Positions 49,001-60,680 of a DNA stretch of 64,000 bases are shown one piece after another. A model generated the notes under the pieces. It ran no database searches. It was not told the origin of the DNA and was given only the letters and a program-made list of their open reading frames with translations. The position numbers were made by a program, and so were the translations under genes. Positions within the stretch are counted from its first letter, which is position 1; the number at the start of each line of letters is the position of its first letter. Origin of the DNA: Plazaster borealis (taxonomy: Eukaryota > Echinodermata > Asteroidea > Forcipulatida > Labidiasteridae); contig CM037464.1 of the NCBI GenBank assembly GCA_021014325.1, forward strand, positions 263,001 to 327,000, given 5' to 3'.

Positions 49001-52000
49001 TTGCCACTCGTTACGTCTTACTCCGACGAATACTGATAGAGGGCGCTTCAAGGTGCTGTATGTATTTACAAGATCATGAGCAGGCATTGTACTTTGCAGA
49101 AATGCTGGTAAGTTAGGATACAGTTCATACACAATTCAGGAATTATGCTAAACTAAGCTTGTGCCTATAATAATTATATCAAAATCACATGATACATTGT
49201 CAGAAAAGTATTGTGATATTGGATTATATTGTCATTATTTCAACAATAATGCAGAGTTAATATAACTGCCTCGATAGCCATAGTCTGTTTTCATACAGTC
49301 GTTTATTTGTAAAATTGTAGTGTATGTTTGCTGAGGGCAAAAACCAGACTCTGAAAGTCGAAGAAATGTGCACGTTGTTTCGCTTTTATGCTAAGCTTTA
49401 TGTCAGAAGATGGTTAATACAAAAGTTGAAATGTGCTTTTTTTTTCTTTTTTCTGTAATGCCAAGGAAGTGACATGGGAAATTGCTTTTTTTTTAAATCT
49501 TGTTCTCACGAAATAATATCTTGAGGCCTTGTAGTTTTCACAAAATATTATAACTTTCCATGAGTTACAAGTTATGAAGTTAGTTTCCTAAGATAATATC
49601 TTGTTCCCAACTTCTCCCAAGCAAGGGAATTAGTTGTTGACTAGAGAGAGAACGAGATCTAATTATGTCTTGGCCTCGTATCATCTTGTGAGAGAGAGAT
49701 TAGGAAATGTTTTTTGAGTCTGATGATCTGAGCTGGGTTTATCAACCTTTAATTTTATTTTGTATGATATGATTGAAATAGTTTGAGGAGTCTTTAACCA
49801 TGGAACATCGGATGATGGCACACAGTTTGCTAGCTTCACTTCATGCTGCTGCAGGGAACAAGTTGGGTGAGCGAGGCAGTTTTTTCTTAGTAAAGGGCAC
49901 CTCTACGAGGGATATACAAACTTGTATTGAAACATTTCAAAGGGCACCAAGGCAATGACTAGGGACACGGAGGCAAATACCTCTGTGAAGTGTCATGTCT
50001 GCAAGATGCATTTATTATGCTGTGTGACAACTGACACACCAGTTAAATTTCCATCATTGTTGTCATTCTGGGCATGCCCACATTTCAGTCTGGAGCCACA
50101 AAGTATCTCATAAGTGTCCCATCTCCTAAAGCTGGTTAGTACAAAACTTTGTTTAGCCTAGAATAATCTTGCTAATCAAAAAGTTTTACCAGCCAAAATG
50201 TCAAACTGTCTAGACTGTGGTGCCTCATATTTGTATTGCATTGCAGGTTTTAGTTCAGCACAAAAGGGGTAAATCACTGAAATTTTCTCCGAGATCCACA
50301 CAAGAGTTCAATATTTGCTACTTTTTGTGTGAAGTTCAAGAAATAATCTCAATATCCTTGTTCAATAAAAACAATCTTCTTTTTTATTCCAGATTCTATA
50401 AAAAGTCTTCATTTGTGCGTACAGTGGCAGCGTTCTAATGTCCAATTCTGGTTGAAATTAGCAGATGCATACAGCACCCTCTATAATCAATCCAGTCATA
50501 TGGCCCACATCGGACATGCTCAGAGTGGTTTAATCAACAGTTTAATCACAGATGGACTCAGTGGCTCTAATCCGACACTCGTTCCTCTTCATGAAGGCTC
50601 TTTAAGAAAAAGTGCTAAGACAAGAAACTTGAGTTACAAAGCACGATCCAGTCTCAAAGAATCTGATGCAAACTCGGAGGACAGTACTGCTGAGAAATTA
50701 CAAAATAATCCACAGCAAAGTGATGAAGGTGACGTGTGTAATAAGGGAGAACTAGAACAGTGTGGGATAAAAAATTGCACAGGGGATGGTGCTTGCAGTC
50801 TGGACACTATTGTGGAAACATCAATGGATTGCAGTAGATCAAACAGAGACCATTTTGCAGAAAATTCAGGGATGCAGGATAACTTGTCCAGCGTTAGTGA
50901 CTTATTAAATGCATTCGACAGACTTGCTATGGACCCTGATGTAAAACTAAGTTGTGAAGCCATGGTTGGGAATTTAATGTGCAGAGACTGTCAACCTCTT
51001 TTGTATGCTGCGAGTTGTCTACTTAGAGCTAGGTGTGTATAAGTGCTGCTTGTTATTGTCCATTTGTTGATACTAATTCAAAATCTTCTTTAATCTGTGT
51101 GACCCTTAGTCTGTTCATTTGAAGTTGTTATTTGTTTTGTTATCATTCTCTTTGCAGGCTTCTGTTAAAATCAGTTGAGCACTCAGTCAATTCCTTCGCT
51201 AAAGTCAAGAATAGTCGACTTCAGAAACAGGTGAGGAGCTAATAGTAAGGCTTAAAAATATAAAATCTCTCAGTTGTCATGCAATTTTGCGCTTGATCGT
51301 AACTCAACATGGGTGTTTATATAGGCCTTGAACTTCACAAGAAACAACTGAGAACGTTGCCACAATGCCTTCCCGCCCTCAAGTTATTGCCTAGGTGTCG
51401 CATCCCTTAAAATCTTTTAAAGAAATTTAAATTTCTGTTAAAGAGAAGCCGTAGACTACTGCAGAGATTGTTTTCGCAATTCCTCTTACAACACTGTACA
51501 AGTTCATGGTTGCGATTGGTGAATGCATTGAGGGGGCGGAGCTTTATGGTTAAAAGTTCACAGTTGTGATTGGGCAATGCGTTAAGGGGTTGGAGTTTAA
51601 TTGGTGCTTGTTCACAGTTGTGACTGGTCAATGCAATAAGGGAGTGGAGCTTAATTGGTGCATGTTCACAGTTGTGACTGGTCAATGCATTAAGGGAGTG
51701 GAGCTTAATTGGTGCATGTTCCCAGTTGTGACTGGTCAATGCATTAAGGGGGTGGAGCTTAATTGGTGCTTGTTCACAGTTGTGACTGGTCAATGCATTA
51801 AGGGAGTGGAGCTTAATTGGTGCATGTTCACAGTTGTGATTGGCCAATGCATTAAGGGGGTGGGGCTTAATTGGTGCATGTTCACAGTTGTGATTGGCCA
51901 AGGCATTAAGGGGTTGGAGCTTAATTGGTGCATGTTCACAGTTGTGACTGGTCAATGCATTAAGGGGGTGGAGCTTAATTGGTGCATGTTCACAGTTGTG

Positions 52001-52300
52001 ATTGGCCAATACATTATGGGAGCGGAGCTTAATGGGTGCTTGTTCACAGGCGGAGCTTAATTGATCTTTTCTCCTTAAATTAATATTCTGCAGGTAGATG
52101 AACACCTAGCCATTCTAAACCTCGACCTCGCCCTTCTTGAAGTTCTCCAACGCCATGCAAGACAAACCTTCCGAAAGGGTTATAAAAAGCTGGATGGAGA
52201 TGCATCTGGAGACGATAAAGAGGAGGATGCTATGACAGATGAGAGCAATTTGTCCTCGGAGCTTTTTGAGAAGAGATGGTTCCAGTGGGTTATTAGTTGA
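46001..52300 (+). CDS. C8orf76: C8orf76-like protein, TPR-like; six exons, complete
   Basis: Coding exons are 46001-46120, 48862-49107, 49782-49866, 50393-51032, 51158-51230 and 52094-52300. All introns are GT-AG and phases fit (0, 0, 1, 2, 0), giving about 456 residues. Recognition rests on family landmarks recalled from human C8orf76: C-E-x-x-W-F before an acidic stretch (here CESEWFMEDVIDISSHSSED); a TPR-like helical pair (LLYSKRQFTEALAAYKRGIQ and GASRCCMYLQDHEQALYFAEML); then FWLKLADAYSTLY; then ASCLLRARLLLKSVEHS; and a C-terminal ELFEKRWFQWVIS, matching the EEFEDKWF region. Exon 4 carries a polar low-complexity insert, which may explain why it is longer than the roughly 380-residue human protein. 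The molecular function of the family is unknown to me. The start could be 46001 or the in-frame ATG at 46019. The latter has the better context (G at -3 and +4); the former matches family length. The gene diverges from laminin alpha. Confidence 0.85.
46820..47204. mobile_element. MITE, about 385 bp, intron 1 of the C8orf76-like gene
   Basis: Ends are inverted: TAAAGACACTGGACACTATT on the left and AATAGTGTCCACTGCCTTTA on the right. Inside is a second inverted pair around the centre (GAGACCTCAAATTC and CCTGAGGTCTC). A diverged second copy lies at 53591-53960. Confidence 0.75.
51502..52062. repeat. 54-bp minisatellite, about 10 units, intron 5 of the C8orf76-like gene
   Basis: Unit CAGTTGTGACTGGTCAATGC, ATTAAGGGAGTGGAGCTTAA, TTGGTGCATGTTCA. 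The length is a multiple of three, so both strands show long apparent ORFs (164 and 232 codons) made of repeats. It fills most of the 863-bp intron and ends about 30 bp before the exon 6 acceptor. Confidence 0.9.
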
Positions 52301-52303
52301 TAC

Positions 52304-52446
52304 CAGGGGTCGATTTCACAAAACTCTTCCTAACTTAGGACTAGTCCTAGGCAATGCTAAGAGATAGGACTATTCTTAAGTTAAGACCAGTTACTGGTCC
52401 CAACTTCAGATAAGACTAGTCTTATCTCTTTGTGAAATCAAGCCCA
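52304..52446. mobile_element. Small inverted-repeat element right after the C8orf76-like stop codon
   Basis: It begins CAGGGGTCGATTTCACAAA and ends TTTGTGAAATCAAGCCCAGG, so the ends are inverted. The interior holds GACTAGTC palindromes. It starts three bases after the TGA at 52298-52300, so it forms the first part of the 3' UTR. Confidence 0.55.
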
Positions 52447-52596
52447 GGGCTTTGCTTCCGGCTTAGGCTCCATCCATCTGTTTGAAACTCTGTAGCAGAA
52501 GTCCTTCTTTTCAAAAACTGACGGAGTATAAGCCAGAACTGAAGTGGTTTCAAAATGGTTCTCAGAGATTCTGTTTAAAATTTTGATATTGATTTA

Positions 52597-52602
52597 AATA
52601 AA
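52597..52602 (+). terminator. Candidate polyadenylation signal of C8orf76-like gene
   Basis: This is the first AATAAA hexamer after the stop codon at 52300, about 300 nt downstream and beyond a small inverted-repeat element. Further AATAAA copies follow near 52700. The hexamer is common in such AT-rich DNA, so this is a candidate only. Confidence 0.35.
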
Positions 52603-53590
52603 AATTTAAAAACAACAACAAACGGTAAATGCCCAAATTTGACACAATTTTATTGAGTTAAAGCAAATTCAAATTTGTTTGCTATAGTGCTTCATCAAAT
52701 AAATTACTGACTCCAAATAAAATGTTCTTTATAAAGTTTTTGAAATGGGGCGGTTTGGGTGAATTTACTCTCTAAACTTAACCAATGCTGTACACGCACA
52801 TTCCTTTTTAAAAGGCATATATTCGTATTGTATTCTGATTTTTGATCTTAGAAAATCAGCAAGTAAGTTATTAAGCCTGAAAAAGGGTCTATAAAAGACT
52901 AGATTATGATATCAGCCCTTGTACTTATAAGATATTGTCCTATGGTTTTTCAATGGACGAATAAAAAGTCTGCTTAAGTTCACATCATCGGGCCCTATGA
53001 CTTGGAATGGAATTATATATTTTGATTTTGAGATAAAATAAAATATCATTAAACAATGTAAAATGTCTCGAGTAAAGTTCATTTTTACCAAATTATTCAA
53101 CACAACTTTTTTTTTTTCAATAATACTTTATTTAATGTACACAGACAAAAGCAAACACATCCACACTAATAGTTAATGTAAAATTAGAAATTAGTATTAT
53201 TAAAAAAACTGAATAATAATAGAACCATATAAGAACAATCAATGAATGAATTAACAATTTTTTCCATTTGTGATCTGAAAGCTAACTTTGTTTTAAATTA
53301 AAATTTGACACCATTATAAAATACTTTTGTTATCAGTATTTCAGTTTGAACTCCTTCAGTGTGCCATTATTGGCACAGCAGTACCTTAGTAAACAACTGT
53401 TTTGGGTGTTTTCTCGAAAAACTAATAACTTGAGGAAACTGCCGAGCACACAAAACATTGTACTGTACAGTTAATCTTCAGTTTTCAATGGCACTCAAAA
53501 AGAAGAAACCAGAGGAAATCGGCTAAAAGTTGCATGACTTTTTACGTGTGCTCAATGAAAACTGCAGAAAACTTCAATAGTTTAATGGAT

Positions 53591-53960
53591 TAAAGGCACT
53601 GTACACGTTTGGTAATTACTCAAAATATATATTAACATACAAAACTGACTTGGTAACAAGCAACAGAGAGCTGTTGATAGTATAGAACATTGTGAGAAAC
53701 GACTCCCTCTGAAGTAACGTAGTTTTTGAGAAAGAGGTAATTTCTCACTAAAATAGTAAGACTTCTTGCAAGAAAATAAGAAGCCTTTTTATTCCTTTCT
53801 GAAAGCACACAAATTAGCACAACAAGGGTGTTTTTTTCTTGCAACTTCGATGACAAATTGAGCCCAAATTTTCACAGGTTGTTATTTTAAGCATATGTTG
53901 GGATACACCAAGTGAGAACACTGGTCTTCGACAATTACCAAACGTGTTCAGTGCCTTTAA
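53591..53960. mobile_element. MITE, second copy, downstream of the C8orf76-like gene
   Basis: It starts TAAAGGCACTGTACACGTTT and ends AAACGTGTTCAGTGCCTTTA. Interior segments such as GAAACGACTCCCTCTGAAGT are shared with the copy at 46820-47204 but in reverse orientation relative to that copy. No coding capacity. Confidence 0.72.
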
Positions 53961-56900
53961 CAAAAAAACAAGGGGACGTTTACAGCCGGGTTTTAAAAAA
54001 TGCGCCCTCTATTGGACAATAATTTTGACAGATTCGTATGGCGATAAATGCAAACGTCTTTAAACCCAATTTTACCTACACAGTTAAAGAAAAATACTTA
54101 TGAAACTGATTCCCCTTGCAGTCTTCGAAGTGTATAGTGTCCATACTTGCGTGATTTTCATCACGACACACGGCACAATAGAAAGTAAGTCCAAGATAAA
54201 CAGTGCAGACGTCAACATTTAAGAATCCAAGTGGGAGGCTGCCATCTTCCCACAATGCTGTTTGAAACGTCACAAATTAATTGCCTGGTTTTCTACCGGT
54301 GCAGCGAAAGAGTAAAATCATTAACATTTTGATAGCGGAATCTCCCGCCGAATACCAGTGAACAGTTATTTATCATTTTCTTGCTATCGACGACGTGTGT
54401 GTGCACTGTTCGTTTTCTCTCGCTTTAGCTAGCTAGCTCAATGAGCACAGTTCAGCGCAGCATTGTTGCACAGCAGAACCGCTCCACCATCCGTCAGGCA
54501 GTTTTTATCGCCGCAAGCCATCGTAACTGAGTGCTTCACGAGCCCACATTCCGTTATAATCTGACAGATTACTGCTCCAAAGATCTTCACCGCTACTCTG
54601 CCTCTTAGGTAATTGGTAGAACTACACACAAAATCGTGAGTACAAACTATTTTTTTCTCGCCTACGCACCACTGCCAAGATTCTGTCACTGGTCGAACAG
54701 TATGTTTTCTGGGTTGTTTAGTGTTGACCAACACAACAATAGTCATTGTCAATGTCGGTGTCAGTGTCAGATGCTGCATGCACCATTTAATACTTACACG
54801 ACTCAAATAACATTCTTGTCATTACTCGCTGTCCTCTTGCTTTCATTGTTGTTTTTTTGGCATTTGGCCACAATATTGAAACATTCTTATTTATATTTAG
54901 GCCTATATAATTTATATTATTAATAATATAATGTTGGAAATTATATTTGATAAATGTTTCACTTTATTTCTATATTTCTAGCACTAGCCACTTTAGCAGT
55001 CAGATAGATTAGATAGCACTCCGCACTTATAGTTATAGTGCATATGAATATTGCTAGTAAAGTTGGTCAACGTGCGTGTACATGTCCAAGTTTTACTCGC
55101 ATGTACTAAGTGATATTGCAGTTTGGTATGATGCGGGGATCGCGTGTTGAAGAGATTGTGGTCACATGCAGCTTTGCAGGTGGGTATTTTGAGCAAAAGA
55201 GACATCACTATTGCTGAGTCGGTGCTATTGCCTTGCCCTTTTTAAAATGGTTTCATCATTTTAGTAAATTTTATTTTTCCAACACTCTTGCACTTGCAGT
55301 CTTTTGTTTTATTTTTTAAATATATATATATTTTTTTTATATCTTATCTTGTTATTTATTTGCGTATTTACTGCCAGGCCTATTTAGTAATGTCTTCCTT
55401 TGTAAATAGTAATTTAGTAATTAGTAAATTACTAATTATTTAAATGCATTTTTAGTTACCAAATGAGCTCGTTTATCACATGGTGTGCAAAAGTCTCAAG
55501 GCTGGGGCCTGTGTTAGTGATAGAAAGTGTTTTATTACATGAGGACCTTTGATTCGATTGCAAAATAATTTGGTCTGGTTGCCCCTGTTGATTAGAAATC
55601 AATAAAAGTGTGTTGACAAATTTGAGTCTCCAAAGATCGCTTGCAGGCGACTGGGAAATTTATGTATAGCCCATTTGAATGCTCAATTCAGGCAAAAATG
55701 TGGTTGGCACCTGATGTCACCTCGCTAAACATGGATGGATTTGACAATCTTAATTGAAATACTGTAACAGTTTTTTGCTGTTTTCTCAAGAAGTGAATTA
55801 GACACTGTAATCAACTGAAACTTTCACAGGTGACCTTTATTGAATATTTTTTGATAATTTTACCTATCCTATAAATCAGCATTACATGTACATGTACGTT
55901 GACAAAAAACAAATGAAGATCCTACCTTTACATGATTGGTTTGCATGGTCCAATGATTAGCATTTAATAAAATAAAATAATTTTAAAATAAAAATTGGGG
56001 GGGGGGCGGGGGCCGGCAAAACCACATCTTACAAAATCAGAAAACCTCACAGGAGGATTTGAACCTGTAAAGGCAAAATCTTTGTGGTGATATTTCATTT
56101 TCATTTTGCACAAAACTTGACAAACAGTATGCTTACTGAAAAGCCAATGTGTGTACACGAACGAGACTCTGGCTTGCTAAATAGTCGCGTCGGCTGCTGA
56201 GCCTGGCGCTGACTTCTTAGTGGGACAAGTGGCGTATGTAGGTTTTAATACCAAATTTATTTAATTTCATTTTATTATTTAATAAGTGTTTTGAGGTCTT
56301 GACTTGACTTGGCACCAGATGAACTGCTTTGTTTAGGGGTTTTGGTTTTCTCTTTAATTTGTCACTTATCAAAAAGATAATCTGATAATGATGCTAACCA
56401 ATTAATATTTAACATAGTTTTGTGATGAATTCTTGTGAGGGCAAGTAATGTTTTCCTTAGTAAAGGGCACCTTGATAAGGGAATTTAAATTTCTACTGGA
56501 AAATTTCAAGGGCACCAAGGCAATGACCAGGGGCATGGAGGCAATAAGCCATAATTGCAATTTAGATTTGAGCGATGTCTGGTACTCTGCCTTGTTTGGT
56601 TGCGAGTGAATGCTCAATTTGAATTCCTCAGACTAAATCCAGTGTTGCTATGTCACATCATTCGAGGCAAACACTCGCTTTGCAACTTCCTGATCAGTAA
56701 AGTCTGGTATGCTGGTGCCACACGTTTGATGGTTTGATTGAGAATTGTGTCTTTGGAGTGTTTTCCGTCTCTTATAACTAAGAAAAAGCTTCGCCCAATC
56801 ATTCATGTGACATACCAACTCCAGATGCAGTCTAAGGAAATCAAATTGGAAATTGACCATATTTTTGAGCGCATGAGGGAATTTTCTCGCATCACAATTA

Positions 56901-57401
56901 CAGTTTCATTTTAACTGCAGGTAGGCCCTACATGTATGTAATGTTGTTTTCTTGTATCAATGACGAAATACATAAAAATAATAATAACACCAATGAAAGA
57001 AAAGTTTGTTTACTTGTTTTGCATCTCATGAATTTGGTTCACATACGGCGAATTCACGTGAGACTAGACAACATTTAAATCTTACTTGCTAAAGGCTTGT
57101 GTTACCATTGTGAAGTATGAGGCTGATAATGTAAAAGAAAAGTCAACAAAAGTGAACTGTTACATTTAATTTTCAATTAACAAATAGTGTTTTTGCAATA
57201 CATGTTAAGTATTTTATACTAGAAATGTAAACCTGCATCACAAATTGATAAAGACTGCACAATGCACAAAACCTTTTACAATAGAGGCACCATTTACACT
57301 ACATGTACCATTATTTTAGGCAGTACAATGTATTGACTTGGATGATTGCGTCTCTCCTGTCTGCAGTAATACATACATGTAATAGAAGTCAAGCTGTTGC
57401 A
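53961..57401. other. Intergenic stretch, no gene recognised
   Basis: A relatively CpG-containing patch at about 54280-54620 looks promoter- or first-exon-like (for example CCTCTTAG|GTAATT as a possible donor at 54610), but no protein family is recognisable on either strand. The rest is AT-rich with a G-run at about 55997-56010 and (AT)n at 55320. I can support no gene. Confidence 0.4.
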
Positions 57402-58725
57402 TAATAATAATAATAATAATAGTAATAAGACTTGTAATGCACCCATATCCACCCTGCTGGGTGTTCAAGGCGCAGTAAAAACCAAAAACAAAACAAAACA
57501 AAACAAAGAAAAAACAGACACAGCAAAATTAGACCATGAAAACCTGTGACATAAGATAAGTTTTGAAAAGAGATTTGAATTTTTGTGGTACAAAGACAAG
57601 ATCTAAGATTAAGTGGTAGATAGTTCCAGATGCGTGGCACAGCTGAAGAAAAAGACCTGTCACCCCATGAGTGTCGAGACATGGGTTCAATGAGGAGAAG
57701 CATGGAACTTGATTGAAGATTCCTTGATGGAGTGTAAACTTGAAGTAGTTCAGAAATATAGTGGGGAGCCTTGCCATTAAGTGCTTTGTGGACAATGAGC
57801 ATCAGCTTGAAGATGATTCATTGAGAGATAGGGAGCCAGTGTAGTTGTTTCAGAATGGGGTGATAAAACAGGATTTTCTAGACAGTCTCACAATGCGGGC
57901 AGCGGTATTTTGGAGGCGTTGAAGACGGGAAATCTGGTTGTTAGGAAGACTGTAGAGAAGAGCATTGCCGTTGTCAAGACGAGAAGTAACAAATGCATGA
58001 ATGACCTTTTCAGTGGCACTTTTGTCCAAGTACTTGCGAATCTTACCATTATTCCTGATGTGATATGATGACAGACGAACAATGTTGTTGATGTGTGGTT
58101 GAAGTGTCATCGATGAATCAAAAATAAAACCCTAAGTTCCGAGCTTGCAGCGAGGTAGCTATCTGAGCATCACCGATGGAAATGTATGGCACTGAAACCT
58201 TTGTTAACTGTTGACGTGACCCAAATCGAGGGAACTCTGTCTTATCATCATTTAACTTCAGGAAGTTTTGTTGTGTCCAACGTCGAATCTCTTGGATGCA
58301 TTTCTCAAGTCTTGCAATAGATGCATTGGCCTTTTCTTGAGAAGATTTAAACGTGATGTATAGCTGAGTGTTGTCTGCGTACACATGGTAATTCAGATTA
58401 AATTTCAGATGATGTCACGAATCGGTAAAGTGTACAGCGTAAACCACTGCGGGCCCAGTACCGACCCCTGTGGCACAGAGTAGTTCAAAACAACAGGGTC
58501 TGATATCGCGGTGCCAATAGGCCTACATACATGCTGAGTTCTATTGTACAGATACGATTTGCACCATGCTAGGGCTGTGTGTGTCCTCTATGCCAAGGTG
58601 ATTCTGGAACCGAGAGAGAAGGATGTTGTGATCAACAGTGTCAAAGGCAGCACTCAAATCTAGCAGGACTAGTGCTGTTAGGTTACAATTGTCCATTGCA
58701 GAAAGAATATCGTTGCTCACACGGA

Positions 58726-59274
58726 CTAGTGCAGCTTCTGTCCCATCCCATGGAAAGGCTTGTATGCTGACTGGAACACGTCGGACAGGTTGAAAGTATG
58801 AATGTGATCAGAAATGCGTGATGAAACTACTCGTTCGATGACTTTTCCAAGATATTTTAAGTTTGCAACCGGTCTGTAGTTTTTGAATATTTCCTTGTCC
58901 AGGTTTGGTTTCTTGATGAGCGGCCTGATGTAGGAAACTTTGAGGTTATCGGGGAAACAACCGGAACTGAGAGATTCGTTTACAAGATTAGTGATGTAGG
59001 GTACAAATATTTCAATGTTTTGCTTCATCATGGATGTTAACACTGGATCCAGCTCACAGGATTTTGAAGGAGATTTCATAATAACCCTTTGAATCTCAGC
59101 AACAGTGGCAGGCTCAAACACAGATAGTCTACACTTTGTAAGGGACTGATGAAAATGATGAGCTGATGTCTGAAATCTTGGTGACAAAGAATTTCTGGAA
59201 TTCATTTGCCAAGTCCTGATCATTGTAAGTGGATGGAAGGACAGGGGTTTTGGGTTTGAGCAACAACTTACCAA
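58726..59274 (-). pseudogene. LINE reverse-transcriptase fragment
   Basis: Contains the region before the fingers (ATVAEIQRVIMKSPSKSCELDP, split by decay), FVPYITNLVNESLSSGCFPD, SYIRPLIKKPNLD, NYRPVANLKYLGKVIERVV and QSAYKP. These are standard CR1/L2-group landmarks. It is shifted in frame relative to the endonuclease part and breaks off before the catalytic box, which appears in a separate frame at 58384-58118. Confidence 0.75.
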
Positions 59275-59665
59275 TTATCTTGAAGAGCTTCTTTTGATCT
59301 CCTGAGGATTCTTGTACTTGGGATGAATAATGGGTGATCTTTGCCTGGTTGATCAAATTCCTGACTACTTTACATTGGTTGCGATATTCTTGTCGTTGTA
59401 TTTCCAATTTGCCATTTTTCCGCCATTTCCGCTCAAGTTGACGACAGATCTTTCTTGCTGTACGAATATCATCATTGAACCAGGAGACTTCAGTTTGGAC
59501 CTTGACTGATCTTGTTTTCCAAGGTGCGTATTTATCCAAGATGTCACTGACAGTACTCTCATATTGGCTGACATAGGAATCCAAGCAGTCGTGATCAATT
59601 TCCAGCTTTGCTAAATGAGTTCCTATGTCGCGGAACACTTCAGGAGAATTCACATGTTTCCACTG

Positions 59666-60526
59666 TCAGCTCTTTATAGTGACGGTTGGGACTTTGGGCT
59701 TGCACAGACTCAAGTTACACATGACTGCATAATGGTCTGAGAATCCAGGTAGAATACAGTTTGAGACAATAGGTGGGGTGATGTCACAAGTTATGACAAG
59801 GTCCAGGCAATGACCGAGACGATGAGTCAGCTCCTTGATATGCTGGGTAAGACCGAAAGCCTGAAGTAGATGCTTAAACTGGTTTGCATTGGTGTTGTGG
59901 ATGTCATCAACATGAATGTTAAAGTCACCGGTGATGATGATTTCCGATGGATGAAGGAGATATTCCAATATCAAATTCTCAAACTCCCTAAGAAAACTTG
60001 AGAAAGTCACATGTTGGCTGTTGGAATCTCTTTCAGGTCTGTATACAATGACAAGGCAAACAGATTTAGAGTTTTTGGAAACCTCAGCATGAAGAGATTC
60101 AAACGTTGTGTATTGGACGTCATTACTTTTCACAGAGACAGATAAAGTAGATCTGTACAGTATTGCAACTCCTCCACCGGTCTTGGGAGGTCTTGGGATG
60201 TGATGAAAGTAGTAGCCAGCAGGGGTACACTGACGACATGTTAAGTTGTCATCTGGTCTCAGCCATGTTTCTGAAACGGCAACAAGGTCCAGATCTTTCT
60301 GCAGAACAAAATCAGCAAAATCGTCATACTTGTTACAGATGGAGTGTGTGTTCAGAACACAAAGGCTGAGTTGAGATTTGGCTGGAGTCACTGGTGCTAG
60401 AACAGATGGGAGTGTAACTTCAGGTATAGGGGGTTTATGAACAGTTCTACGGCGACCAGCTTTTTTACCACGATGTGTAGGTCGGTAAACAGTGCTGGGA
60501 TTTACAAAAAGGCCAAGATTCTGCAA
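59666..60526 (-). pseudogene. LINE endonuclease domain (part of the decayed element)
   Basis: About 286 codons open on the minus strand. The domain is preceded in frame by YSRNKLLSLR and a basic stretch (HRGKKAGRRRT), both usual ahead of the endonuclease in CR1-group ORF2 proteins. The key endonuclease positions I can see (E in SETW, D and N in GDFN, the THxxGHxLDLV box, SDH) are kept. The frame is open upstream to about 60680 without a clear ATG. This is the best-preserved part of the element. Confidence 0.8.
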
Positions 60527-60680
60527 TGTAAATTTACAGGAAGGCAGAGTTGAAGCACGTGTGGATGGGGCACAACGGAGACTGAGAAGCTTGTTACGTG
60601 AGTAGGAATTTGCAGAGTTTGGACTAGCTTCTGCTAAGTTTGAGTTATTTTCAGCTTCAGGGCGGGATTTACAGCAATGT

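Larger units (their letters stand above)
57402..60680 (-). mobile_element. Decayed CR1/L2-group LINE with endonuclease and reverse transcriptase
   Basis: Read on the minus strand, an endonuclease domain (60526-59666) shows the APE-type motifs SETWL, VYRPERD, GDFN, THRLGHCLDLV and SDHY. The frame continues after one in-frame TGA at 59668-59666 to about 59129. Reverse-transcriptase fragments follow in other frames (59274-58726, 58384-58118, 58110-57850, 57802-57440), with NYRPVANLKYLGKVIERVV and a catalytic-box string YADN in place of the usual YADD. The 3' end is a short (ATT)n run at 57402-57425, as in many LINEs of this group. Frameshifts, the stop and the altered catalytic box mark it as inactive. 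The exact clade (CR1, L2, Crack or Daphne) is inferred. Confidence 0.85.

Noticed and set aside
51407..52105. 232-codon minus-strand repeat protein
   Set aside because: Made entirely of the 54-bp minisatellite inside an intron of the plus-strand gene. No start context or flanking exons.
56030..56080. tRNA B box (GGTTCAAATCC on the minus strand) as a tRNA gene
   Set aside because: No matching A box or acceptor stem at the right distance; the T-stem does not pair properly.
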